Origin: G965267185 sp965267185 | GTDB lineage: Bacteria > Pseudomonadota > Alphaproteobacteria > UBA6615 | Assembly: GCA_965267185.1 (NCBI GenBank) | Contig: OZ253937.1 | Location: 992,001 to 1,056,000, forward strand | Length of the DNA stretch: 64,000 nt | Direction: 5' to 3' | Shown here: positions 51,386-62,324 of the stretch, piece after piece | Layout of the letters: every line of letters begins with the position of its first letter | Position numbering within the stretch: position 1 is the stretch's first letter | Notes under the pieces: model-generated | Seen by the model: the letters and a program-made list of their open reading frames with translations, nothing else | Database searches by the model: none | Told to the model about the DNA's origin: nothing | Position numbers and translations under genes: made by a program

Positions 51386-53293
51386 CTACGCGGCGTTCTC
51401 CGCGGCGTGTATGAGCGGCAAATAAAGGGTTGCCGTCGTCCCCTCGCCGAGCTTGCTGTCGATCGAGAAGGTGCCCTGATGGGCTTCCGCCAGAGCCTTG
51501 CACAATGGCAAGCCCAAGCCGGTGCCACCGAGCTGCAATTTGCCCGTTGCCGCCGCCTGATCGAAAGGCTTTAGAACCGTCTTCAACTCCTCTGGCGCAA
51601 TGCCGACACCGGTATCGGCGACCGTAATCTTTAGGCAGTCGCCGAGCGTTTCCGTATAGCCGGGCGCGGCGCTCACCAAGATTGTGCCGCCTGCCGGCGT
51701 GAACTTGGCGGCGTTCGACAAGAGATTGACCAGGATTTGGCGGAATTTCAGCTCGTCGGCATGCACTGGCGGCACATGCTTGTCGAAATCAACGGAGACC
51801 GTGAGCCGGTTCTCCTCGATCTGTTGAGTGACCATACGCAGGGCATCGTCGATGACGTCGGTCACATTCACTTCGTTGAGTTGAACCTTCATCGCGCCGG
51901 ACTCGACCGTCGCCATATCGAGCACATCGTTGATGATGCCGAGCAAATGCACGCCGCTTTTGCGGATATCCTCAATATGCGTTCGATACCTAATATCGCT
52001 GTTGGCCGCCGTGAGCTCATCGCCGATGAGTTCGGAGAAACCGATGATGGCGTTGAGCGGCGTGCGGAATTCGTGGCTCATATTAGCCAGGAATCTGGAT
52101 TTAGCCCGTTCGGCCGCCGCGAGTTCGAGATTGCGCTGACGCAAGCCCTCCTGGGCTTCGCGGATATCGGATATGTCGGCAATCGTTGCGTAATAACGAA
52201 GAGGTTCATCGTTCTCATCGGTGAGGATACCAGCATTCACGTAGCTCGGCACAGGGGCACCGATCGCCGAGTGACTCATCGCCTCACCCGAATATCCGCC
52301 ATAGGCCAGGAGTTCGTTTAAGCTGACCGGTGCGCCATCACCGCCGGGCCGGTCGAATCTTGGCAGGCCCTTTTTCCTCATTTCATCGAGGGAGTGGCAC
52401 CCGAAAAGCAGCAGCGCCGCTTCATTGGCATAAACCGCCACACCACCATCGTCGCACGCAGTAATCGCCACGGTCGTCTCGCTCACCATGGCGTTGAGCA
52501 TGGCGAGTTCTTCGCGGTGTGTTCGTGAAATTCGCACGAGCAGCCGATTTAGCGCCGCGACGAGTTCGCCCATCTCGTTCCGTCGGCTATAAACAGGCCC
52601 GTATGTATCGGCGCGCGCCGGATCGTCTCCGGCCGCCAACACCGCTTTGCGGACTTCGAGCATCGGGGTGAGAATCGAACGGCCCAAAACGATCATCGCC
52701 CCGCCGCTAACAAACACGGAAATCATCAACACCAACATAGAGATACGCAACACGAATGCGACAAGCTCCGGTCCGATCATCGTTGCGTCGAGGCGCACGA
52801 CGATATCGCCGGTGAGGCCGGTCATCTCGCTCGACCAGCGGATGTCATAGCGCGTACCGTTCTCCGCCCGGGCATGGCCATAGATGAAACGACTCACCCG
52901 ACTAGAGCTGGTCGGCGCCGTTTCGATAGTCAGGTCCGGCCGTTCCCCAAACGCTCTAACAGGTTGATGGTCCGGTCCCAACAAAACGCCGCCGCGAATA
53001 GGCGTTGCGCGGGCGAGCGGCGCCTCGAAACGCTCGAGATCTTCGCTGGTGGCGACGCTTCCGTGAATTTCCACGACGGCCGCCAGAGCGCTCAGGCTGG
53101 ATTCCTCAAGCCGAAGTAGTAAATCGCGCTCGAAAGACCGAACCGACGGAACAAGGATCGCTGCCTCAATAACGACGATGCTTATGAACACCGTTAGCGC
53201 CAGTTGCCAGCAAATGCGGCAGCGCAGGTAAGCCGATAGTCCGCTCAGGGGCGACGCTTTGGCGCGCGGAGTATGGCTTGGCGGGTTGTCCAC
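51386..53293 (-). CDS. PAS-containing sensor histidine kinase
   Basis: A 635-residue sensor. TM helices at 29-50 and 178-204 enclose a periplasmic domain of about 130 residues. A linker and a PAS domain (about 265-380) lead to HisKA with SRFLANMSHEFRTPLNAIIGF (His407) and an HATPase with NLLSNAAKFTPAG, DTGVGIAPEEL and GGTGLGL. The H-box region resembles PleC/DivJ-type kinases. No response regulator is adjacent. The start is GTG 53293. Confidence 0.88.
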   Translation of the reverse strand: MDNPPSHTPRAKASPLSGLSAYLRCRICWQLALTVFISIVVIEAAILVPSVRSFERDLLLRLEESSLSALAAVVEIHGSVATSEDLERFEAPLARATPIRGGVLLGPDHQPVRAFGERPDLTIETAPTSSSRVSRFIYGHARAENGTRYDIRWSSEMTGLTGDIVVRLDATMIGPELVAFVLRISMLVLMISVFVSGGAMIVLGRSILTPMLEVRKAVLAAGDDPARADTYGPVYSRRNEMGELVAALNRLLVRISRTHREELAMLNAMVSETTVAITACDDGGVAVYANEAALLLFGCHSLDEMRKKGLPRFDRPGGDGAPVSLNELLAYGGYSGEAMSHSAIGAPVPSYVNAGILTDENDEPLRYYATIADISDIREAQEGLRQRNLELAAAERAKSRFLANMSHEFRTPLNAIIGFSELIGDELTAANSDIRYRTHIEDIRKSGVHLLGIINDVLDMATVESGAMKVQLNEVNVTDVIDDALRMVTQQIEENRLTVSVDFDKHVPPVHADELKFRQILVNLLSNAAKFTPAGGTILVSAAPGYTETLGDCLKITVADTGVGIAPEELKTVLKPFDQAAATGKLQLGGTGLGLPLCKALAEAHQGTFSIDSKLGEGTTATLYLPLIHAAENAA

Positions 53294-53414
53294 GGGTCGG
53301 AAATCCGGTCGAACTGATATTCGGTCCCGGGAACGGTAGGAACATCGGCATGAAGACTGGATTAATGCGCCATCAAATCCGTGTTACCAACCGCAAGTTG
53401 CATACATAAATACT

Positions 53415-54791
53415 CTAGAAAAATTCCAGACGGACGGCGAACATCCGCTCAACCTTGCGGATTGCCTCTTTGGTGGCAAACAACACCACCCGGTCGCCGA
53501 CTTGGATCACGGTGTCTTTGTCGACCCTTTGCACTTCGTCCTTACGTAGGATCGCCGCAACGATCACGCCGGAGGGAAGCCGGGCATCAAGGATCGAGTG
53601 ACCCACCAAGCTTGACGTTTCCAGGGCTTCGGCTTCGATCACCTCGCCAAAGTTTTCGCCAATCGAGTGCACCGAGCGTATCCGGCCCCGCCGCACGTAC
53701 TGCAAAATTGTCGACACCGTTATGGCGCGCGGGCTGACAACGACATCGATCCCCAGCGGTGCCAGCAACGGCGTATATGTAGTGCTGTTCACCAATGTGA
53801 CGGCGCGTTCCGCCCCATATCGCTTGGCCAGCAGCGATGCCAGAATATTGACTTCGTCGTCGTTGGAAACCGCGACGACGGTCGCCGAGCTGCCGATATT
53901 GGCCTCGACCAGAATTTCCGGATCCAGCGCATCGCCATTGATCACCGTCGTTTTCGACAGCGTTTGTGCAACGGCAGTGGCGCGCTCCTTGTCAATCTCG
54001 ATAAGCCGCGCACTCACACCGGCAAACTGCTCCTCGATATCCGCCGCCAGGCTCTGGCCGATATTGCCGCCGCCGATGATAACGACGCGCCTCGCCTCGG
54101 GTTCGTCATGCCCGAACGCCGACATGGCGCGCGCCACATGGGTTGCATCGACCACAAGGTAAACCTCATCGCCCGCTTCCAGATGGTCGTCGCCCCTCGG
54201 CACGATCGATTTGTTCTGGCGGATGATGCCGACAATCGAGATGTGGAGGTCGGGAAACAGGTTCGTGAGCTGCCGCAGCGGCGTGTTGAGGATCGGACAC
54301 TCCTCGTCGCAGCGCACGCCGATCAACCGGAGCTTGTTGTCAGCGAGCGGGATCATTTCAAACGAACCGGGCACCGTGAAACGGCGGCTGATCGCGTGGG
54401 CGACCTCGATCTCGGGCGAAATGATCACGTCGATCGGCATATGATCGCGGCTGAACAGGTCCGACCAAATCGGCTGCCGATAGCTTTGCGCCCGCACCCG
54501 TGCGATCTTGGTCGGCACGTTGAACAACGAGTGCGCGACCTGACAGGCGATCATGTTCACTTCGTCAGCGAACGTCACGGCGATAATCATGTCGGCATCG
54601 CTCGCACCAGCCGCCTCGAGCACATCGGGTAGCGACGCATGACCGACCATGGCGCGAACGTCGAGCGTGTCGCGGATCCGGTGGATGAGCTCCGCACTTT
54701 GGTCGACGACTGTAACGTCGACCCGCTCGCTGGCGAGTTCACGCGCGATATTTGAGCCGACTTGGCCAGCGCCGCAAATAATTGCTTTCAT
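53415..54791 (-). CDS. trkA: Trk potassium uptake protein TrkA
   Basis: A 458-residue cytoplasmic protein with two RCK units. The first starts MKAIICGAGQVGSNIARELA and the second RRVVIIGGGNIGQSLAADIEE near 230, each with a GxGxxG NAD-binding loop, followed by TrkA-C regions. It gates the TrkH/TrkG potassium channel; no trkH is in the window. It lies downstream of ntrX, as in Azospirillum-like order. Confidence 0.94.
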   Translation of the reverse strand: MKAIICGAGQVGSNIARELASERVDVTVVDQSAELIHRIRDTLDVRAMVGHASLPDVLEAAGASDADMIIAVTFADEVNMIACQVAHSLFNVPTKIARVRAQSYRQPIWSDLFSRDHMPIDVIISPEIEVAHAISRRFTVPGSFEMIPLADNKLRLIGVRCDEECPILNTPLRQLTNLFPDLHISIVGIIRQNKSIVPRGDDHLEAGDEVYLVVDATHVARAMSAFGHDEPEARRVVIIGGGNIGQSLAADIEEQFAGVSARLIEIDKERATAVAQTLSKTTVINGDALDPEILVEANIGSSATVVAVSNDDEVNILASLLAKRYGAERAVTLVNSTTYTPLLAPLGIDVVVSPRAITVSTILQYVRRGRIRSVHSIGENFGEVIEAEALETSSLVGHSILDARLPSGVIVAAILRKDEVQRVDKDTVIQVGDRVVLFATKEAIRKVERMFAVRLEFF

Positions 54792-54846
54792 GAGAAGTCG
54801 ATTACCCTATCGTCGAACGTCAGGTGTGAGAGCGTCGGAAGACCGG

Positions 54847-56292
54847 CTAGGTGCCCGAACTGGCGGCGTCCTCGACAGCGCCATTGCTGCCCCGTCCGCC
54901 AGCGACGACATTGCTGGGAACGCCGAGCAACTTTAATTTCCGGTGCAAGGCCGACCGCTCCATGCCGACGAAGCTGGCCGTTCGCGAAATATTGCCGCCA
55001 AATCGAGTGACCTGAGCACTTAGATACTGGCGCTCGAACTCTTCGCGGGCGTCCCGCAACGGTAAGCTCAAGAGCTCCACGCTCGTATCCTGCCGCAGGA
55101 TCGCCGGCGATATCGCGCCGATTTCCGGCGGCAACATATCTACTTGAATCGGCTTATCGTCATCGGCCGGAGTCATGATCAATAGCCAGTCGATAACGTT
55201 GCGCAACTGTCTGACATTGCCCGGCCATGAATAGCTTTGCAGCGACGCCATGGCATCCGTTCCGATCTTACGGGGCGGCAGACCGGCTACCTGCGCGGAC
55301 TTAAGCATGAAATGCTCTATCAGCAACGGAACGTCTTCGCGCCGTTGCGCCAGGTTCGGCACCTCGAGCGGCACCACGTTCAACCGGTAATACAGGTCTT
55401 CGCGAAAATTCCCCGCCCCAATTTCGGCTTGTAAATCGCGTGTGGTGGTCGCCACGACCCGCACATCCACATGGATCTTCTGGTTGCCGCCGATGCGGAC
55501 AAACGTTTGCTCCTGCAACGCCCGGACGATTTTACCCTGCGTTTCAAGCGGCATATCGCCGACTTCGTCGAGCAGCAACGTGCCGGCGTGGGCCTGTTCG
55601 AACAGTCCAACCCGCGCCGCGGTCGGGTCGCCATTCGTCGCGTCAGCCTCCGACCCGAACAGTTCGAGTTCCATACTTTCCGGCGCCATTGTTGCGCAGT
55701 TGATGACGACAAAGGGTTGGGCGGCGCGGTGCGATAATTTGTGCAGCATGCGCGCCGCCACCTCTTTACCGGAACCCGCGGGTCCGGAAATCAACACCCG
55801 GCTGCCGGTCGGCGCGGCTTTCTCGATCGCTTGGCGTAGCTGATTGATCGCCGACGAGTTTCCGGTGAGTTCGCCCTCGGCACCGGCGCGCAGCCGAAGC
55901 TCTTCATTTTCACGCTTGAGCTGGGCCGCTTCGATCGCCCGCGAAACGATGACGAGGAGGCGATCGGACTTGAACGGTTTCTCGATGAAATCATAAGCGC
56001 CCATCTTAATGGCTTGCACGGCCATTTCGATCGAGCCATGGCCGCTGATCATGACGATGGGAACCTGAGGATGATCGCGCTGCAACACCTCCAGTAGTTG
56101 CATGCCATCGAGGTCGCTGCCTTCGAGCCAAATATCGAGGATAATGAGGCTCGGCCGGCGCGAGCCAATTTGCGCCAACGCAACTGCGCTATTGTTGGCG
56201 TCGCGGGTTTCGTAACCCTCGTCTTCGAGAATACCCGCAATCAGCAAGCGGATATCGTCTTCGTCGTCAACGATGAGTATGTCGTGTGCCAT
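54847..56292 (-). CDS. ntrX: Nitrogen response regulator NtrX (GAFTGA motif absent)
   Basis: A 481-residue AAA+ regulator. The receiver phosphorylation site is Asp53 in LIILDIWLEG. The central domain has SGPAGSGKEVAARML as Walker A and LLLDEVGDMPLETQG as Walker B. The loop that should read GAFTGA reads EADATNGDPTAARVG, so the usual sigma54-contact motif is missing. A Fis-type helix-turn-helix lies at the end (RTASFVGMERSALHRKLK). Its partner kinase NtrY is immediately upstream. Confidence 0.95.
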   Translation of the reverse strand: MAHDILIVDDEDDIRLLIAGILEDEGYETRDANNSAVALAQIGSRRPSLIILDIWLEGSDLDGMQLLEVLQRDHPQVPIVMISGHGSIEMAVQAIKMGAYDFIEKPFKSDRLLVIVSRAIEAAQLKRENEELRLRAGAEGELTGNSSAINQLRQAIEKAAPTGSRVLISGPAGSGKEVAARMLHKLSHRAAQPFVVINCATMAPESMELELFGSEADATNGDPTAARVGLFEQAHAGTLLLDEVGDMPLETQGKIVRALQEQTFVRIGGNQKIHVDVRVVATTTRDLQAEIGAGNFREDLYYRLNVVPLEVPNLAQRREDVPLLIEHFMLKSAQVAGLPPRKIGTDAMASLQSYSWPGNVRQLRNVIDWLLIMTPADDDKPIQVDMLPPEIGAISPAILRQDTSVELLSLPLRDAREEFERQYLSAQVTRFGGNISRTASFVGMERSALHRKLKLLGVPSNVVAGGRGSNGAVEDAASSGT

Positions 56293-56298
56293 GGCGGT

Positions 56299-58665
56299 TT
56301 ACCGGCCGTCGGTGAGAGTTGCCGACGCTGGAGCGTCACTGTTATCAGCCGCCGGAGATTCGCTTCTAGTCGGCAGAATCAAAGTCACCCGGGCGCCTCG
56401 GCTGTTCGCCGGCGCATCACAATCGGCCCGGTCATCCAAACGCAAATCGCCTTCATGCTGTTCCATGATCCGTTTCACAATGGCAAGGCCAAGGCCTGTG
56501 CCCTTGGCCCGTGTCGTAATGTAAGGCTCGGTCAGACGGTCGCGCTGCGTCTCTGGGAGACCGCGGCCGTTATCTTCGACGACGATTTGTGCTTCCTCAG
56601 GCTCGAACTTAAGCGTAACAGATACTTCTCCATCAGGCAGCGTTTCGCCATCCGCCGGAGGTGAGCGGCCTTCGATCGCTTCGATGGCATTGCGCAGCAG
56701 GTTGGTAACCGCTTGCGTAATCAGTCCACCATCACACGCCACTGTCGACGCATCTTCGGGAACATCGATCCTGATTTCGATATCGGGGTGCGCACCCTGT
56801 TGCAGAACAACCGCGTGGCGGCAGATCGCCGCTAGACTGGTATCGGCGAAGACCGGGTTGGGCATGCGGGCGAACGCTGAGAACTCGTCGACCATGCGTC
56901 CGATATCGGTGACTTGGCGCACGATGGTTTCGGTGCACTGCTCGAACGTGTCGCGATCGGAGCTGATCTCGCCGGCATATTTGCGCTTCAACCGTTCGGC
57001 GGACAATTGGATCGGTGTCAGCGGGTTTTTGATTTCGTGGGCGATGCGCCGCGCGACATCAGCCCAGGCCGCTTTTCGTTGTGCCGACAACAGCTCGGTC
57101 ATGTCGTCGAAGGTCACGACAAATCCAATAACACTGTTCTTGTTGTCGCGCTCGGCGGCTATCCGAACATGCAAAGTGCGGCTTTCGTCGCCAACGCTAA
57201 GCGTCACATCGTCTTCGACCAGCCGGTCCGGATTGGCAATAGCACTGGCGATCGAGGGTGCCATCTCAGGCACCACATCGGCCAGCAATCGCCCGGCCAG
57301 CTCTCCCATCTCGGCACCTAGTAGAGCGGTTGCCGAGCGATTGGGCAGATTGACCCGCCCTTCCCGGTCGAGCCCGACAACCCCTGCCGAAACGCCGGCT
57401 AAAACGGCTTCCGTGAATCGCCGCCGGTCTTCGAGCTGGCGGTTGGCTTCGACAAGCTCGCTGCGTTGCTCGTCCAGCTGGCGCGTCATCCGGTTGAAGG
57501 CGCGGGTCAGCATGCCGAATTCATCGGATGCCTGGGCTTCATCGATCCGCACGCCGAGATTGCCGGAGCGCACCAACTCGGCACCGCGCACCAAACGCGT
57601 GATGGGCCGTGTCATTTGATTGGCAAACCCCAGCCCGACACCAACGGCAATGAGCAACAGGAGCAATGTAACAATCACGAATATGGTCGCAAACTTCAGC
57701 AACACTCCGGTGCGCCCGGCAGCAAGGTCGGTATAGGCCTGCGCCGCTTGTTGGGTTCGGTCGATATGAGGCAGAACGTTAGCGTCGATAAACCGGCCCG
57801 CGTAAAGGAACGTTCGCGGAGATGTATCGAGAGCAACCAACGCACGAACAGCGCCTCCATCGTCGCTAGTTAGAATGACGTTCTCGCCGTTCTCCGCTGC
57901 CTCGATGGCCGTTCGCGGCGGCAACTCGAGCTCAAGCGATGAGGTCAATCCCGCGCGCGCGATGATTCGGCCTCCTGTGTCGAAGACAATCGCTTCGGGG
58001 ACGAGACGGAGCTGCGCTTGGAATCTCAGCCGGCGTTCGACACGAGGAAGGTTAACGGCAAGGCGCGGCCACGATTGGGAGAGGTCGCGCGCCATGGCAT
58101 CGGCATCTGTCAAGATCGCGCGCTTGTGCTCGGCAAGATACGCATCGGCAACAACAACCGAATTTTCGACCGCGGTGCGGACCCGCTCGTTAAACCACGC
58201 CTGAACCTGGGTGTTAAAAAACAGCGCCGCCAGGATCACAATGATGATGGCCGGCGCCACGGCGACCAGCGAAAACAGCGAGACCAGCTTTATGTGGAGC
58301 CGCGCCCCAACGGAGCCGGCCTGCCGCTGGGTCCACAGGCGGACCAGCACCCAGGTAATCGTCAGACCGAGCAATAGAACGAGCGCGAGATCGACGACGA
58401 TCAGAGCCGAGACGATGTCTTCGGTGATCCCGAACCGCGAGACATTGGTGATGGCGAAAAATGTCGCCGCACCGGCCAATGCCGCCGTAATCATCAAGGC
58501 AATCGACAGGCGGCGGCCGAGCGCGCCACCGCTCGCCAGCCGGCCCAGCCACCGCAACAGTGTAGAGTCGCGCCGTCCGGCCCCGCCGGAGAACTCGGCA
58601 GGGTCTTCTGCGCTAATCTTCAGGTTGTGACCGACTCTCAGGGTCTTTTCGCTATCCACACCCAT
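56299..58665 (-). CDS. ntrY: Nitrogen sensor kinase NtrY
   Basis: A 788-residue membrane kinase with four TM helices before residue 145 and another near 320-345, a HAMP region (NQMTRPITRLVRGAELVRSG), PAS, then HisKA with ADVARRIAHEIKNPLTPIQL and an HATPase with NLLRNAIEAIEG and GTGLGLAIVKRI. It pairs with NtrX (6-base gap). ATG 58665 was used; an in-frame TTG at 58701 would add 12 residues. Confidence 0.94.
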   Translation of the reverse strand: MGVDSEKTLRVGHNLKISAEDPAEFSGGAGRRDSTLLRWLGRLASGGALGRRLSIALMITAALAGAATFFAITNVSRFGITEDIVSALIVVDLALVLLLGLTITWVLVRLWTQRQAGSVGARLHIKLVSLFSLVAVAPAIIIVILAALFFNTQVQAWFNERVRTAVENSVVVADAYLAEHKRAILTDADAMARDLSQSWPRLAVNLPRVERRLRFQAQLRLVPEAIVFDTGGRIIARAGLTSSLELELPPRTAIEAAENGENVILTSDDGGAVRALVALDTSPRTFLYAGRFIDANVLPHIDRTQQAAQAYTDLAAGRTGVLLKFATIFVIVTLLLLLIAVGVGLGFANQMTRPITRLVRGAELVRSGNLGVRIDEAQASDEFGMLTRAFNRMTRQLDEQRSELVEANRQLEDRRRFTEAVLAGVSAGVVGLDREGRVNLPNRSATALLGAEMGELAGRLLADVVPEMAPSIASAIANPDRLVEDDVTLSVGDESRTLHVRIAAERDNKNSVIGFVVTFDDMTELLSAQRKAAWADVARRIAHEIKNPLTPIQLSAERLKRKYAGEISSDRDTFEQCTETIVRQVTDIGRMVDEFSAFARMPNPVFADTSLAAICRHAVVLQQGAHPDIEIRIDVPEDASTVACDGGLITQAVTNLLRNAIEAIEGRSPPADGETLPDGEVSVTLKFEPEEAQIVVEDNGRGLPETQRDRLTEPYITTRAKGTGLGLAIVKRIMEQHEGDLRLDDRADCDAPANSRGARVTLILPTRSESPAADNSDAPASATLTDGR

Positions 58666-58756
58666 CCTACGGCGTATCGCGGGTCTCCCAAGCGGCGCCA
58701 ACGTAAGGTTTAGCGCCGCACTGATGGTTTTGCCCGGTCGAAAAGTCGTCTCAGCG

Positions 58757-60205
58757 CTATTTTACGCTGCGCATCACCTCGATGTCTAACTCGCGGATCT
58801 TCTTACGTAGCGTATTACGGTTAACGCCAAGTACACCCGCGGCTTTGATCTGATTGCCGCCGGTCGCCTCCAACGCAAGCGTGATCAACGGTTTTTCGAA
58901 CTCGCGCAGCGCACGGGCATAGACACCCGGCGCGGGAAGGCCGTCGCCGGCGGAAAACAGCGGCCGTAGATGGCGCTCGACGGAGTCGCTCAACGACTGA
59001 TCGTCTCCGCTATCGCTCGGTTGGCTCGCCAACGAGGTGTCGGCGAGTTCGGCTTCGATAGTGCTCACATCGATAACCTGCTGACTATAAAGCGCCACCA
59101 GACGCTGTATCAGATTCTCCAATTCGCGGACATTGCCGGGCCAGCGGTGGCGTTGTAAGCGCTCGATCGCTTGCGGTTCGATGGTCTTAGGCGGCAACGC
59201 ATCGTCGCTCGTTTGCGCCAAAAAGTGCGCGACAAGTTCGGGTATATCCTCGCTGCGCTCGCGCAGGGGCGGAATTCGCAGCGGCACGACGTTGAGGCGG
59301 TAGTACAAGTCTTCGCGGAACAGACCTTGGCGGACGGCGGTGCGCAAGTCGCGATGGGTCGCCGCAATGATACGCACGTTCGCGGTGATCGGCGCGCGCC
59401 CGCCTACGGTCGTGTATTCCCCCTCCTGCAACACTCGAAGCAGCCGGGTCTGTGCCTCGATCGGCATGTCGCCAATTTCGTCGAGAAAGAGCGTACCGCC
59501 CTCGGCTTGTTCGAAGCGACCGGCATACCGCGCAGCGGCGCCGGTAAAGGCCCCCTTCTCATGCCCGAATAACTCGCTCTCGATGAGCTCGCGGGGGATG
59601 GCCGCCATGTTAATAGCGACAAACGGCCCGTAAGAGCGCTTGCCGTAATCGTGCAGCGCGCGCGCCACCAGCTCCTTACCGGTTCCCGATTCACCGGTGA
59701 TCATCACCGTGAGGTCGGTGCCCATGAGCCGCGCCAGCACGCGATAGATTTCCTGCATCGCCGGCGAACGGCCGATAAGCGGCAGTTTTTCTTCCTCGTC
59801 CCAATCGGCTTCGGAAGCATCCGGTGTCTCGACATCCGCCGGCGCCGTCAGCGCCCGTTGGACAACCTCGATCAGTTCCTTGAGATCGAACGGTTTGGGT
59901 AAGTACTCGAAGGCACCGCGTTCGGTCGCGCGCACCGCCGTCAGCAGCGTGTTCTGCGCACTCATCACGATAACGCGCAAATCGGGCCGTAGCTTGCGGA
60001 TCCGCGGCACCATATCCAGGCCGTTTTCATCCGGCATCACGACGTCGGTGATCACCAAATCGCCCTCGCCGTCGGAGACCCACCGCCACAGGTTTGCCGC
60101 CGTGCTGGTGGTGCGGACATCGTGGCCCAACCGGCCCAACGCGTGGCTCAGCACCGTTCTGATGCCTTGATCGTCGTCGGCTATCAGGATCGTCGCCGCG
60201 CTCAC
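58757..60205 (-). CDS. ntrC: Nitrogen regulation response regulator NtrC
   Basis: A 482-residue sigma54 activator. The receiver site is Asp54 in [13 protein letters not shown]. The AAA+ domain has [17 protein letters not shown], the intact GAFTGA in [15 protein letters not shown], and FLDEIGDMP. The Fis helix-turn-helix ends with [19 protein letters not shown]. It activates nitrogen-assimilation genes. It overlaps the ntrB stop by 4 bases. Confidence 0.96.
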   Translation of the reverse strand: MSAATILIADDDQGIRTVLSHALGRLGHDVRTTSTAANLWRWVSDGEGDLVITDVVMPDENGLDMVPRIRKLRPDLRVIVMSAQNTLLTAVRATERGAFEYLPKPFDLKELIEVVQRALTAPADVETPDASEADWDEEEKLPLIGRSPAMQEIYRVLARLMGTDLTVMITGESGTGKELVARALHDYGKRSYGPFVAINMAAIPRELIESELFGHEKGAFTGAAARYAGRFEQAEGGTLFLDEIGDMPIEAQTRLLRVLQEGEYTTVGGRAPITANVRIIAATHRDLRTAVRQGLFREDLYYRLNVVPLRIPPLRERSEDIPELVAHFLAQTSDDALPPKTIEPQAIERLQRHRWPGNVRELENLIQRLVALYSQQVIDVSTIEAELADTSLASQPSDSGDDQSLSDSVERHLRPLFSAGDGLPAPGVYARALREFEKPLITLALEATGGNQIKAAGVLGVNRNTLRKKIRELDIEVMRSVK

Positions 60206-61326
60206 GTGCCGTTTCCTTGTTGCTTGGGCGGTTTGGGCAGCAGTACCCGGAATTCGGTGCGCCGCGGTGTCGACTCCACATCGATCATACCGCCATGGTC
60301 GTCGATGATCTTCGCCACCAGCGCGAGGCCAAGGCCGGTGCCGTTTTGCTTGGTGGTCACAAACGGATCGAACAGCGAGGTCTTTATGTCGTCGGGGATC
60401 CCCGTACCGTTATCGCGGACCGTAATCTCAAGCGGCAGATCGACATATTCGTTGCCGCCGGGGACGGCGATCCGGGTACCGTGGCGATATCGGGTCTGCA
60501 ACTGAATTTCGCCGCCCGCCTCGGGGGCAGCTTCAGCGGCGTTCTTAACGAGATTGAGGAACACCTGCACCAGCTGGTCGCGGCTGCCGTAAACCGGCGG
60601 CAGCGAAGGATCGTATAGCTCGACGATGGAGAGCTGCCGGGCGAACCCGTTCTCGGCCAGGCGGCGAACATGATCGAGAACTTCGTGAATGTTCACCGCT
60701 TCGCGCTCGGGCGGCCGGTCGTCGGCGAACGAATCCATGCGGTTGACCAACGCGACGATGCGGTCGGTCTCGTTACAAATGAGCTGCGTGAGCTGGCGGT
60801 TATCGTCGCCCACCGAATCTTCGAGAAGCTGCGCCGCGCCGCGAATGCCGGACAGCGGATTCTTGACCTCGTGCGCCAGCATCGCGGCCATCGCCGAGAC
60901 CGAACGGGCCGCTCCGCGCTGAGTGATGTGCCGGTCGATCTGCCGCGCAATCGACCGCTTCTGCAAGGTGAGGATGATCACGTCGGGGTTCGACGACCAG
61001 CAGGTGGCGCAAACATCGACCTCGTGGGTGCCGATGCGCGGGCTTTCCAAGTGAACTTCGGACTCCGCCACCGACGAACCGGTCCGCCGGCACTGCTCGA
61101 CAATGGCAATCAGCGGTGTGTCGGCGGGCACCAGCTCGGTTAGCGCTTGGCCGTTGAGCAACGGCGCACCGGCCCCCAGCAGATGCTCGGCGGCGTGATT
61201 GACGAACCGGATGCGGTTGTCGCCGCCCACGGCGACGACCGCCTCACCAAGCGAATTGAGCAAGGACTCCGGATCGATGGAGTTCGCAGGATTGACCGGC
61301 GGGGCGGTGTCGGGAGCGTAGCTCAT
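60202..61326 (-). CDS. ntrB: Nitrogen regulation sensor kinase NtrB
   Basis: A 374-residue cytoplasmic kinase. A PAS domain lies at about 20-125, HisKA has [20 protein letters not shown] with His152, and HATPase has [22 protein letters not shown] and [12 protein letters not shown]. It phosphorylates NtrC in response to PII. It overlaps dusB and ntrC by 4 bases on either side. Confidence 0.95.
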   Translation of the reverse strand: MSYAPDTAPPVNPANSIDPESLLNSLGEAVVAVGGDNRIRFVNHAAEHLLGAGAPLLNGQALTELVPADTPLIAIVEQCRRTGSSVAESEVHLESPRIGTHEVDVCATCWSSNPDVIILTLQKRSIARQIDRHITQRGAARSVSAMAAMLAHEVKNPLSGIRGAAQLLEDSVGDDNRQLTQLICNETDRIVALVNRMDSFADDRPPEREAVNIHEVLDHVRRLAENGFARQLSIVELYDPSLPPVYGSRDQLVQVFLNLVKNAAEAAPEAGGEIQLQTRYRHGTRIAVPGGNEYVDLPLEITVRDNGTGIPDDIKTSLFDPFVTTKQNGTGLGLALVAKIIDDHGGMIDVESTPRRTEFRVLLPKPPKQQGNGT

Positions 61327-62324
61327 GCGGCGGCCACGGCGGCAACGGATGTGCCGAAGAAGCGGCGGATCGCCGTTTCGACGACGGCCGGATCCATGGT
61401 GTTGTTCACCAGATTGCGAAACGCCGCCGCATCGGGCAGCCCGGCGGCATACCAGCCCATATGCTTGCGCGCGTTCCGGATTCCCGTCTCGATCCCGTAA
61501 TAGCTCAGCATCTCCGAAAAATGGGTCTTGGCGATGCGCTGGCGTTCCTCGAGCGACGGATCGAGGACATGATCACCGGTCGCCAGATACTGCGCGACTT
61601 GGCCGGGGAACCAGGGCCGCCCCTGCGCCGCCCGGCCGATCATCACGCCGTCCGCGCCCGATAGTGCGAGGCACTCTTGGGCCTCGGCGCAGCTTGTAAT
61701 GTCGCCATTGGCGATAACCGGAACATTGACCGCCTCTTTTACCGTTCGGATGAACGACCAGTCGGCCTTACCGGTATAGAACTGACACCGGGTGCGCCCA
61801 TGAACGGTAATCATCTGAACGCCGCAATCCTCGGCGATCCGCGCCAGCTTCGGCGCATTGCGGCTATCGTCGTCCCAGCCGGTGCGCATTTTGACGGTCA
61901 CCGGCACGTCGACGGCGGCGACCACCGACTTCATGATCGCGGTGGCCAGCGGCTCATCGCGCATCAACGCCGATCCCGACGCCTTGCGGACCACCTTCTT
62001 GGCGGGACAGCCGAAGTTGATATCGATAATCTCCGCCCCCCGCGCAGCCACGGCGCGCGCCGCATCGCCCATCACGTCCGGGTCGGTGCCGGCGAGTTGC
62101 ACGGCAATCGGGCCGATTTCGCCGGTGATCCGCGACTTGCGTTCCGACTGGCGGGTATGGCGGAGCATCTCCCGGCTTGCCACCATCTCGGAGAACACCA
62201 GCCCGGCATGGTATTGGCGGGCCAGGCGCCGGAACGGCTGGTCGCTCACGCCGGACATCGGCGCCAAAAACACCCGGTTGGGGATGACGACGCCACCGAT
62301 AGTAAGGGGCTCAGAAATGCTCAT
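61323..62324 (-). CDS. dusB: tRNA-dihydrouridine synthase DusB (NifR3)
   Basis: A 333-residue flavoprotein that reduces uridines in tRNA. FLAPMSGVSDQPFRRLARQY at the start, DINFGCPAKKVVRKASGSAL with the catalytic Cys, TVKMRTGWDD and TVHGRTRCQFYTGKADW are seen. It begins the dusB-ntrBC operon, known as nifR3-ntrBC in many alphaproteobacteria. The divergent ispDF start is about 180 bases away. Confidence 0.95.
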   Translation of the reverse strand: MSISEPLTIGGVVIPNRVFLAPMSGVSDQPFRRLARQYHAGLVFSEMVASREMLRHTRQSERKSRITGEIGPIAVQLAGTDPDVMGDAARAVAARGAEIIDINFGCPAKKVVRKASGSALMRDEPLATAIMKSVVAAVDVPVTVKMRTGWDDDSRNAPKLARIAEDCGVQMITVHGRTRCQFYTGKADWSFIRTVKEAVNVPVIANGDITSCAEAQECLALSGADGVMIGRAAQGRPWFPGQVAQYLATGDHVLDPSLEERQRIAKTHFSEMLSYYGIETGIRNARKHMGWYAAGLPDAAAFRNLVNNTMDPAVVETAIRRFFGTSVAAVAAA

